Translations under genes and position numbers: made by a program
In this document: one piece after another, positions 41,829 to 50,303 of the stretch
Layout: every line of letters starts with the position of its first letter
Numbering within the stretch: position 1 is the stretch's first letter
Origin: Chondrus crispus
Taxonomy: Eukaryota; Rhodophyta; Florideophyceae; Gigartinales; Gigartinaceae
Direction: 5' to 3'
DNA: 50,303 nt
Assembly (NCBI RefSeq): GCF_000350225.1
Contig: NW_005179095.1
Location: 33,599 to 83,901, forward strand
The notes under the pieces: generated by a model
Databases searched by the model: none
The model's input: only the letters and a program-made list of their open reading frames with translations
What the model was told of the DNA's origin: nothing

Positions 41829-43949
41829 CAAAGTTTTTGCCGCACGTCCATGATAACTCTGCAAAGTACTCTAGAAGTGCGTTTTGTCCCACTGCCTTTC
41901 TGGGCGGGAAAATCCAAACGCCATCAAGCCGCGGTCTTCCTAAAATCCATTTTTTTTGACTGACAAATTCGTTGGTGCATTGGGTTCAGTGGTTCTTTAT
42001 CTGTGGAGGGCAAGATGATCGATGTCCTCCGTGAATTGCTGCACTTGTACCATTCTTATGCAGGACTGAGAGGATCCTGGACAGCGCTTTTTTTTTATCA
42101 CCTTTCGGAGCCTAATTTGATGCTGCACAGATGAGGTGACGGCATGTATATGCTTTGTGTATCATTTCCGCATTTTCAGGTTCCCCGGTGATCTCATATT
42201 GATTGTAACATATAATGCGATGTTATTGCCAACAAGGGAATCCTGGCAGATGTCCGAGGGGCATTGAAACTAAGCGATAAGTGCAAAGGTGAGGAATTTC
42301 TGTACAGGGAATAGTGTCGGACTCGCAAAGGTTCTACTGGATTGCTTGAGGCCGTCGGAAAAACCTCAGTTCCGTGCCTTTCCCAGACTGAATTATCGCA
42401 AAGGATCCAATAGGGAGGGGAGCATCCTATTTGTGCCAGGGGCTCGCAAGCCTCTTAAACGGAAACAGTTTAGAACCACTTATCTGCGCTGCAAAAATTT
42501 GCCTCATAGAACCTGACATGGCATCAGGGGGCAAGTATGAGCAGATCCTCAAAAGCAGAGATAACTCATGCTTATGTCCTCCTCAACAAAGACAAAAACA
42601 AAGAAAGAAAGAGATGAATGTGAAAGTAAGAATCGCCGACTTCTCCAACTGATAAACGGGGGTTGACATTCTATGGACGCGCATGGAAGTATTATCCGTT
42701 TGATGATAGGCAAGTGCGGAAAAATCTGGACTTCACTAAGGGGTGCACCGATGCGTGAACGTCAGTTCTTCCTTACCTCTTTACTGTGGGATATCGCTAC
42801 TACATATACTGTGCACATCCCTCTCCACCCGTCTCCTGACCAGGGGGCACTCCCTTTCACCACAGGTTATGGTCCCGTGGCGCAATCTGCTGCGCACCGA
42901 TGCTCAACGCAAGTGATCGCGACTTCAATTTTATGAGTAATCAGAAGTATACAGTATGGTCAATGAATTGGAAAAAGGGGCTCCATGGCGCATTCGTAGG
43001 TAGCTGTCACACGTAGTAACATGACAAGTATCTCACACCTCTGGATTTGGAATTCGTGTCGGTCATGTAATTTTACTGTACTGCGACCAAAGACCCCTGC
43101 AGTTATTCGCAGGTCACCCTGGCACCCTCCGAACATCTCCCTTCTGTCCTGAACATCAGATCCGACAAAGCACGAACTTGTTGAACTCAAATATGGGATA
43201 GTAATGAATATCGACTGCACACTTTTCGTGGTCTGCCATTGTTGGTGCCATGCCCAGCATCAATGAAAGCAGTATTCTGCCAGGCATAACGGATGCATCC
43301 CTCCAAAAAAAGTCGCAAGTTGCCTTCAGAACCTCTCTGTGCAACATAGTTGCTACTGTTATTTCACTTTCTACGTTGCAACAGGGCCCCTTTTGTATCT
43401 GGTCTACATAAGGTGACTGATCAATCGAATGGAGAGGTGAACGGCTGGTGAACTGTTCGTTGCTTCATTTCTTCCCAAATCTACTCGACGTAAGTGGACA
43501 TTATCACCAACCGTCGCCGCACCCCGATGATGATTATGGTTAACTCTATGCTGGTTCCTTTGTGATGGGGCCTTGCCTCGCTGACACAATACCACCGGGT
43601 CTTTACCTACCGCCACTGAGGGATGCTTGATTCGCGTCAAACGGCCTGTTCATTAGAAGAGTTGTTCTGACCATACATTTTTATGCCTTTGACGCTGAGC
43701 TACCTCCAGGGATTCAATCGATCGTTTCTGAATCCTCCTCACTCTCTTTGTACTGCTACTCTGCCGTGGTAACTGCCAGTCTCCCATCCTCGAGAGCCCC
43801 GAGGAGAGTGGCCAAGAAGTTGCCCATGGCCTGTAGCCAGCGATTAAAGCTACAAGCCCAATGGTCGCTTGCAAAGAGTCTTTACATTCGCCAGGTTCCT
43901 TCACTTTCTATTTCTGTGCATACAATGAGCGCTACTCGCTCGGAAAGCA
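41829..43949. other. 2.1-kb intergenic region, no gene seen
   Basis: Short frames on both strands show no domain, signal peptide or coding bias that I can support. No RNA gene was recognised. Confidence 0.5.
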
Positions 43950-46900
43950 TCAAAACGCTAAATTCTTCCCGGATAGTTTCGGGTCCCTCGGCGGCCGTGC
44001 GTTCGCCGCAACAGGAGAGAAGGGTTGTCGTCGTTCTAGATCCCGACTACGTTTCATAGCAGGTGACAGTCCTTTCGTGCTTGGAGATACTTGCCGCTTC
44101 ATCTTCTCATTCTTCATTGCCTTATTCTTGCGTCTCTCTCCAGCAAGCATTTTTTCGAGCCTCTTTAGGCTTCGTTGGAGATTCTCTGAGCGCTTTGCCA
44201 ATTTTCCGCTTCGCTGTTGGAGGTCGATATTTTTTCGCGCGAGGGCGTCAGATGAAACGGTTTCTGCGCTAGTGTTTTCCTTGTCTCTTGAGGTTGATTC
44301 GATTTGTTCGGAAAGCTTCGAGATGGCGGTGTTGGCCTTATGTAAAGACTGTACTTTGTCCGCAAGATTATTGCTGGCTTCTTGCAGCGCAGACCTGAGC
44401 TCCTGCACATCTATGTTACGCTTCGCAATCGATGCCTTGAGAGATGCCCGTTCGCTATCCATGCGCGAGGAGTCTTCCGTGACAATTTCAAGTTGAGCTG
44501 CTGCTGCGTGTAGCTTGCCGCGCATTTCTTGTAGTTGCAAATTTCGAGACTCCAATTCTTCCCTCACCATTTCGTTCTTAGAAGAGAGCTCCGCGCAGGT
44601 CCGTTTGATTTCCTCTGTTTGCGCCTCGTACATCTCCTTTGCAGCCGCTACGTTGCACTCACCATCACTCAGCGCTGTTTTGAGACGACGTGCTTCCTCT
44701 TTTGCGGCGTCGGATTCATTCTTCACTTTCTCAACAAGCACCTGCAGCCTCTCGATTTGTCCTTGACTGTGCTCTGCTGCGGATTCACTTTGTCGCCTGG
44801 ATTTAATTGCCTCGTTCAACTCCGTTTGCTGAATGGTGAGTTTCCCGAGCAATTCGTCTACAGTAGCAGCACTCTCGGTGGAGTTTTTCACAATGGTTTC
44901 CTGGGCAGAGTGCACATTTGCTTCTAGAGCGGCGATGGAAACATCGGCTGAGCCCAATTTGTCCTTTAGCCTAGTCGCCAAGCTGATTTTTGATGACAGA
45001 TCCTCGCGGAGTTTTTCAATCGTCACGTTGCTCTCATCGTAAACTTCCTGTTGGCGATGCAATTCATCTTCCAAATCCTTCTTCTGGATAAGTGCGAGTT
45101 CGTGTGCATTTTTAGCAGCCTCAAATCTCTTCCTGATTGAAACAACTTCCGCGTTCTTCTCCTTCAGTTCTGCTTCCGTCTTCTCCTGTTTTTGCTGGCT
45201 CTCTCGCCGACCGGCATCCAACTCGCCTTCAGCGACTTCTAGCTTCGATCGTAGAGAACGGATCTTTTCGTCTTCGGCCTTGGACGCTTCACTGAACTTC
45301 TTCTCATACGTCGCGGTTGCTTCTCTGATCTCAGTGACATGACCATTAATCAACGAAATCTTTTCTGCCTCTAGCGATGAAACTATACTCTTCAGATCGT
45401 TAACCTCACCAGCATACTTTTGCACGAAACCCTCTTTCTCAGCCAGTGATGCTTCAAGAGCAGCCTTGGCTTGTTCGAGCTGCAAAGCAGACCGCAATTT
45501 TTCTTGAATTTCGCCTCTCTGCGTTTCGACCTCTTGATTCCGGACGTCAATATCAGCGTTCAGAGCTTGTATTTCGTTCACGGAATGCAACAGCGACGTC
45601 TCAAGGGCCCTTCGCGATCGCTCTAATTCTTCCCACTCTGTCTGAGATTTGTTCCTGTCTTCTACCCATCCCAGCTTTTCAGAAATATAGGAGACAATCA
45701 GGGCATGGTGTGTCTGACCAAGGGACTGAAGTTCGACCGTCATAGATTTCCTTTCCAGGCATGCGTCATTGAGCTTCGCTGACATCATAGCCAGATCATT
45801 TTCAGATTTCTCGACTTCAGACTCCAGTTCCTTTTGTCGCCCCTGCACAGAAATCAATGCTACTTCGGCGGCCCTCTCTTGCTGAGCAAGTTTTTGGTCC
45901 GCGATCTCAGCAAGATCACGGAACTGCTGAGCACGGTTGTTTGACTCTGCTTCCAGCCGCGTAAGTTCGGCAATTTCCTCATCCTTCTTCACAGAGCCCT
46001 CGTTTGTTGTACTTGCGATTGACTTAAGAGAAGCAATTTCTTCTTGCAAGGTCTTCCCATTCTCCTCAGCAATACCAAGCTGATTGTGTAAGCTGTGCAA
46101 TTGCTCTTGAAGCTCTTTTTCGCGAGAAGTAGTCATTTTAATTTCCTTCCTCTTTTGCTCGAGCTCCTCCTTAGTTTCGTTGAGGACGCGGTCCAACTCC
46201 CTATAGTTATCTGACGAGACTTCGTTCAACTTTCTCTGGTGGTCAAGTTCTTTGGTAATGGTGGCCAATTCTGCTTCAAGATATCGCTCAGCCTGCAAGT
46301 GTTCCTCAAGCTCCACAATATGCGAGTTGATTTGAGACTGCAATTTGGTTGGTGAATGCGGCAGAGACTGCGGCATGACTTTCGTGAGACCGTTGTTAAT
46401 GTTCAGGGTGAAAAGTCTCTCGACGAGAAGCTGAAAGACTGTTCTGGACTCCTCCTCCGACTTCTGGCTCTTTTTCAGTGCCTCAGAGGCGGATGCTAAC
46501 GTTTCTGAGAATTCGCCTTGGGCTTGGGAAAATGCTCTAATGAACTTTTGGTTTTCATCTCCTGCACGTGACAGCAGCTTGTCAGATTGAACAAGATTTG
46601 CCCTAAGCTTGGAGTTCTCAGCTCCCAAGTCTTCCATCTGAGTGCGCATCTCCTTCAAATTGTTGTTTAACTGTTGTAGACGCGTATCCTTCGCCTTCAT
46701 GTTTGAGTCCTTCAGCTCAATCTCTTGCTTCAAAGCGATTTGCTCACCCTCCCGTGCTTTCGACGAGAGTCCAACCTGCGCACGCATTTCTGCTAGCTTC
46801 AGCTCCGTATCACGAAGTTTTTGCTGCGTGTTCTCAAAATTATCCTTCATCTTCAAAATTTCGTTCAATCGATCCTGTGTCTCCCTCGACGCGAGTCTAG

Positions 46901-48941
46901 AATCGTCAAGTTCTTCTCGTGTGACTGCAATTAATTTCTCCTTGCTTTCACCTTCCGCTCTCAATTTGTCCAGTTCCTCGTTTAGAGCTTCATTGGAAGC
47001 ATGCAAATCAGAAATGTGCTCGCTAGCATCATCCTGAGCGTTTTGAATGGAAGCGACGGCGTCAAGCTTCAATTCTTCAACACAGGCTGTAATGTCGTCC
47101 CTTTCTTTGTAAATAGAGCCGAGGCATTCGGCAACCTGCACTTTCTCTTGTTCCAATTTCGAGATTGTTTCGTGATAGACCAGGGACTTCTTCGTCCATG
47201 CAGCTTTTTCTTCGTCGAATTTCTCCAATTTGGCTTGGCATTCTGCTTCACGGGTTACATGATGCGCTATATCTGTTTGCAAACTTTCGAGCTGGCGGTG
47301 TTGCTCTTGGCACGTTTGTTCTATTGCTGATAGCCTGCTTCGATGTGCGACGCATTCTGACGTTGCTGCTTCTGATTGTTCTGATGCTTCGTCCATTTGC
47401 TTCCTCAGCTCCGATATCGTCCGAGCGGAGATGCTTTCCACTTCGTGGAGTTTGGCTTGGACGACTTTGTAGGACCCCTCAAGAGCAGTAAATTCTTTAC
47501 GAGACTTGCTGATAGAGTTCCTGAGGAGCTCCAGCTCTGTTTCTTTTTCCTCCTGTAGATCTTGCAATTGCTGTTCTAGAGAGACGCGATGATTCGCGTG
47601 CTCCTTCAAATCCTTTTTCAGTATCTCCAAAGATTTTTGAGAGTGATCTAGGGCGCTTTGGAGCGAAGACATGGCAGCATCTTTCTCTTCCCCAACTTCA
47701 GACTCCTTTTGCTCCATCTGAACTCTGAGCAAATGTACTTGTTCATTCCAGGACGCTTCCGATTCTGAGAGTGATCTCTGGAGACCCTGAACTGCATTCT
47801 GAGAGGCTTCGAGCCTTGACAAGACTGCCGTTTTTTCCTCCTGTGCTCCGAGTAATTGCTGTTGAAGGCCTTCAGATTTGTGTGATAGCTCCTGTATTTG
47901 GTTCTGAAGTCTAGAGACCTCATCTGTATGGAGCTTCTCAATTTCTAAGACTTCCTCGCTCTTTGCAGTGAGAGCCGTTTTGAGACGTACTTGTTCACTG
48001 TCGCTAGTGGAATTGATGTTCTCCAACTCTGCATGGAGCTTTGCTAACGACGCCTGGGTGCTCTCCAACTTATTTTCGCTGTCGAGGAGCGTTTGCTTGG
48101 TATTTTCGAGAACAGCCTGCGTCTCTGCGGCGCCAGCTTTGAGAGAAGAGATTTGAATTGACTTTTCGTCAAGCGAGCTCTGCAATTGAGCTACCTCTGA
48201 TTCCGTCGATTGCAAGTCATTCTCAAGATTACTACGTTCTAAATCGTTATCAAGTTGCACCTCTTTGAGACGAAGCTGTAAATTGTGAATAGAAATATTT
48301 GCGTCTTCAAGCTTTGTCCGTAGTATATTGCATTCTTCCGTAGTCCGAGACTGTAAGTGTTGGTCAAGTTTGTACTTTTCGGATACCTGCACAACCGCTG
48401 CTTCGTGGGCCAGATTGGTCTCTTCAAGTTTTGACTGGAGGCTTGATACGAGGTCCTCCTGGGAAGCAAGGTTTCGCAGAGCCTCTTTCTCGCGAACTCG
48501 ATATTCCTCTTGAATACGGGCAAATTCCTGTTCCCGTTCCTCAACCTGCTTCTGGCCCTCGGCGACCTTGCTCTCCAGGCGGGCAATCAGGTCCAGCTTT
48601 TGCGCAAGAGCGTCTGCAAGTTGATCGCTTTTCGCAACAAGATGGCCTCGTTCGCCGTCAAAGCGAGCGGCAGTGGCTTCGAGCCTGGACACAAGGTCGG
48701 CTTCTGCTCGCTTGGCGTCGAGAACGGCTGTCTCCGTGTGGGCACATTTTGCTCGCAGCACCTCGGCCTCACTCTCCGTTTGCATGAGCAGGGTTTCGAG
48801 CTTTGCTGAATTGGATGTAGCCTTCGCCAGACGCTTCTCCTTACGTTTGATCTCCTTCTGGAAGATTGCAACTTGAGAGCGGAGCTCCGAGACCTGGCTC
48901 TTCGCGGAGTCCAGATGGCGAGAAATGTCTTGTTCGGACAT
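43950..48941 (-). CDS. Giant coiled-coil protein, 1663 residues
   Basis: A single exon from ATG 48941 to the stop at 43950. Nearly the whole length is heptad-rich sequence dominated by E, K, Q, L, S and A, with no globular domain. A short break lies around residues 825-890, with a Pro-containing stretch LPHSPTKLQSQINSH. The last 60 residues are basic and contain three Ser-Pro sites (VSPSTK, LSPAMK, FSPVA), plausible kinase targets and nuclear-type signals. Candidates are a nuclear-basket (TPR/Mlp-like), golgin, centrosomal or chromosome-associated protein; coiled-coil content alone cannot choose. The start is supported by a charged first helix and a stop-free frame. Confidence 0.75.
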   Translation of the reverse strand: MSEQDISRHLDSAKSQVSELRSQVAIFQKEIKRKEKRLAKATSNSAKLETLLMQTESEAEVLRAKCAHTETAVLDAKRAEADLVSRLEATAARFDGERGHLVAKSDQLADALAQKLDLIARLESKVAEGQKQVEEREQEFARIQEEYRVREKEALRNLASQEDLVSSLQSKLEETNLAHEAAVVQVSEKYKLDQHLQSRTTEECNILRTKLEDANISIHNLQLRLKEVQLDNDLERSNLENDLQSTESEVAQLQSSLDEKSIQISSLKAGAAETQAVLENTKQTLLDSENKLESTQASLAKLHAELENINSTSDSEQVRLKTALTAKSEEVLEIEKLHTDEVSRLQNQIQELSHKSEGLQQQLLGAQEEKTAVLSRLEASQNAVQGLQRSLSESEASWNEQVHLLRVQMEQKESEVGEEKDAAMSSLQSALDHSQKSLEILKKDLKEHANHRVSLEQQLQDLQEEKETELELLRNSISKSRKEFTALEGSYKVVQAKLHEVESISARTISELRKQMDEASEQSEAATSECVAHRSRLSAIEQTCQEQHRQLESLQTDIAHHVTREAECQAKLEKFDEEKAAWTKKSLVYHETISKLEQEKVQVAECLGSIYKERDDITACVEELKLDAVASIQNAQDDASEHISDLHASNEALNEELDKLRAEGESKEKLIAVTREELDDSRLASRETQDRLNEILKMKDNFENTQQKLRDTELKLAEMRAQVGLSSKAREGEQIALKQEIELKDSNMKAKDTRLQQLNNNLKEMRTQMEDLGAENSKLRANLVQSDKLLSRAGDENQKFIRAFSQAQGEFSETLASASEALKKSQKSEEESRTVFQLLVERLFTLNINNGLTKVMPQSLPHSPTKLQSQINSHIVELEEHLQAERYLEAELATITKELDHQRKLNEVSSDNYRELDRVLNETKEELEQKRKEIKMTTSREKELQEQLHSLHNQLGIAEENGKTLQEEIASLKSIASTTNEGSVKKDEEIAELTRLEAESNNRAQQFRDLAEIADQKLAQQERAAEVALISVQGRQKELESEVEKSENDLAMMSAKLNDACLERKSMTVELQSLGQTHHALIVSYISEKLGWVEDRNKSQTEWEELERSRRALETSLLHSVNEIQALNADIDVRNQEVETQRGEIQEKLRSALQLEQAKAALEASLAEKEGFVQKYAGEVNDLKSIVSSLEAEKISLINGHVTEIREATATYEKKFSEASKAEDEKIRSLRSKLEVAEGELDAGRRESQQKQEKTEAELKEKNAEVVSIRKRFEAAKNAHELALIQKKDLEDELHRQQEVYDESNVTIEKLREDLSSKISLATRLKDKLGSADVSIAALEANVHSAQETIVKNSTESAATVDELLGKLTIQQTELNEAIKSRRQSESAAEHSQGQIERLQVLVEKVKNESDAAKEEARRLKTALSDGECNVAAAKEMYEAQTEEIKRTCAELSSKNEMVREELESRNLQLQEMRGKLHAAAAQLEIVTEDSSRMDSERASLKASIAKRNIDVQELRSALQEASNNLADKVQSLHKANTAISKLSEQIESTSRDKENTSAETVSSDALARKNIDLQQRSGKLAKRSENLQRSLKRLEKMLAGERRKNKAMKNEKMKRQVSPSTKGLSPAMKRSRDLERRQPFSPVAANARPPRDPKLSGKNLAF

Positions 48942-49717
48942 GATGGGAGTGTGAGTGCGGGCCGGAGGCGGCTCTGTTCCGGCTTGGGATGGTAGACTCT
49001 ATCTGTTTTCCGACAGAAGAGGGCACGTGATGCGGAAGCTTGCCGCTGGTTCAGCAACCCTTGCAACTCTCTATGCTGCGGAGAAGAAACACGGTTATGG
49101 GAGGGGGTGGTGGGAGGTGGAGAGGTGAGGAGGGGGAAGGGTGCGAAGGAATTGTGGGATGAGGAAACAGAAAGATGTGAGTCGAAGGTCGGAGGAGTGA
49201 AACGGGGGAAGTTTGAATTTTCAAACTTGAGCGAAGCGGCAAAAATTTCGAAATTAGTGGGACTGGTTGTAGATAGCCAATCGTAGCAGTGAATTCCGCA
49301 TCTAATTCTTGGCTCTCTTGCGACATGTTGACACCACGTGTAATGTTGTGCAGGACGGAGTCCCAAGGGAAATCTGGTTTTGTTCATTTCGGGCACTGTT
49401 GACAGTGTTTGACATCAAACAACGCTTTCGAAAGGGCAGGGGGTGAGGTGCAAAGCAGGGTTTGAATCAGAAGCCCTTCTCTATCATCGGACGCACAAGA
49501 TGAGCAGTTATTGTGTCTGTTTGTCGGGTCCCTCGCAGAACGCGGGTCCCTGGGAGACGGTAGAGAAGCGGTAAGCAAGCACGGATACGGTGACACAAAG
49601 TAGAGTGAGGATGTCGTAGCTAGTTTAGTGTTAGTGCAATCTATCCAACTACAAGGCACGCGGTCAAATACATAGGCGTCCAGCGGCAGCGAAACGGCGC
49701 TCACGCGAAACGGTGGA
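48942..49717. promoter_or_regulatory. Intergenic region upstream of the coiled-coil gene
   Basis: It contains the promoter of the 1663-residue gene and the 3' flank of the next minus-strand gene. Its minus strand is C/T-rich around 49080-49140, and it has two CACGTG sites near 49024 and 49336. No gene is supported. Confidence 0.5.
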
Positions 49718-50303
49718 TCACGAGCCCACGAGGTCGGCGTCCTCCTCTGGCACAAACGAGGGCGCATCTTCCAAACCTTCTGCCCAGGCCGCGGCGACGT
49801 CAGCCACCTGCGCGCACTTGGCCTCCTCCACGCTCTCCGCACACGTCAAGACATCTTCCGCGGCGGCCTCCAAGCCACACGCAAGGCCAGCGCCAACACG
49901 AGCCAGGGCGCCCAAGGCGTCGCTCTCGCGCACGGCGTCCTGCGGCACGGCGGCCACGAAGGCTTGTGCCGCCTCTCCAAAGCTGCGCAGCTCCTCGGCG
50001 AGCCCGGGGGCGACGCCTCCGTCGACGGCGACGACGCGGCGGTGGTCGCGCAGGGCGCGGGCGGCGGCGCCATACGCGTCCTCCGCGGCGGCGAGAGAGG
50101 CGCACAGGGCGGTGAGCGGCGGGCGCGCGGTGGCGTCGAAGCGGGCGTTCGCGCGGCGCTGGGCGCAGCGGGCCGCGACGACGCGCAGGCGGTGGGCCTC
50201 GTCGACCAGCGCGGCCAGACGCGCCGACAGCGCGTCCGCCTCCGCGCACGCCGCGGCCTCCTGGCGCGACAGCTCGACCAGCGCGAGGTGGTTGAGCAGA
50301 CGC
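49718..50303 (-). CDS. C-terminal part of an Ala-rich helical protein (partial, runs off the right edge)
   Basis: An open frame enters from the right edge and ends at the stop at 49718. The 194 visible residues are strongly helical and alanine-rich (LSRQEAAACAEADALSARLA, RALRDHRRVVAVDGG, LRSFGEAAQAFVAAVP) with an acidic end (VPEEDADLVGS). There is no membrane segment. The pattern suggests a helical-bundle or coiled-coil scaffold; the family is not recognised. GC is very high, like the SRPBCC transit region and the two decayed GC-rich genes. Confidence 0.55.
   Translation of the reverse strand, partial: RLLNHLALVELSRQEAAACAEADALSARLAALVDEAHRLRVVAARCAQRRANARFDATARPPLTALCASLAAAEDAYGAAARALRDHRRVVAVDGGVAPGLAEELRSFGEAAQAFVAAVPQDAVRESDALGALARVGAGLACGLEAAAEDVLTCAESVEEAKCAQVADVAAAWAEGLEDAPSFVPEEDADLVGS

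Noticed and set aside
1..50303. tRNA, rRNA, CRISPR, toxin or virus genes
   Set aside because: No T-loop/anticodon arrangement, rRNA core, spacer-repeat array, or toxin or viral protein signature was found.

Overview
The window looks like a nuclear contig from a compact, intron-poor eukaryote, most likely a red alga of the Chondrus type. That assignment is inference. It rests on single-exon genes, a nuclear gene with a plastid transit peptide, mixed GC, and dense Helitron, PIF/Harbinger and pogo-type DNA transposons. Nothing bacterial is visible: no operons, no Shine-Dalgarno pattern, no CRISPR array, no tRNA or rRNA gene.

Left part (1 to about 27.4 kb) is transposon-dominated. It opens with the end of a membrane-protein gene and a CT microsatellite. 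Next come a Harbinger-type accessory ORF, a plastid-targeted SRPBCC (START-like) gene, and a 5'-truncated phosphoglycerate mutase copy beside two large palindromes. A frameshifted Harbinger transposase follows, lying between two direct repeats. Then comes a poorly coding GC-rich stretch with a cluster of palindromes. At 10.2-11.3 kb is a wrecked allantoate amidohydrolase-like gene that ends at a Helitron-type 3' hairpin. An autonomous but dead Helitron (Rep plus PIF1-like helicase, about 13.2-18.4 kb) follows, and ends with the same hairpin. After two tandem-repeat arrays there is a nearly intact PIF/Harbinger element (19472-23020, 3-bp TGA target duplication) with its own accessory protein. 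A pogo-like transposase (23.3-25.3 kb) and a second GC-rich decayed gene (25.9-27.2 kb), again ending at a degenerate Helitron hairpin, close the block.

Right part (27.8-50.3 kb) is a host gene block: a CENP-C-motif protein (minus), divergent from a VPS13/chorein-type lipid-transfer protein (plus). The latter converges within 17 bp on a glucose-6-phosphate 1-epimerase (minus). Then come a secreted cysteine-containing coiled-coil protein, an 846-bp deletion derivative of a pogo element with a TA duplication, a 1663-residue coiled-coil protein, and the 3' part of an alanine-rich helical protein at the right edge.

The most interesting signals are four. A protein family is shared by the two Harbinger loci as transposase partner. 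Three Helitron-like ends each close a coding block, two of them decayed host-like genes. Several genes are interrupted by one in-frame stop with the frame resuming, which fits tiny introns of about 45-51 nt. A CENP-C-motif protein lacks a visible cupin domain.
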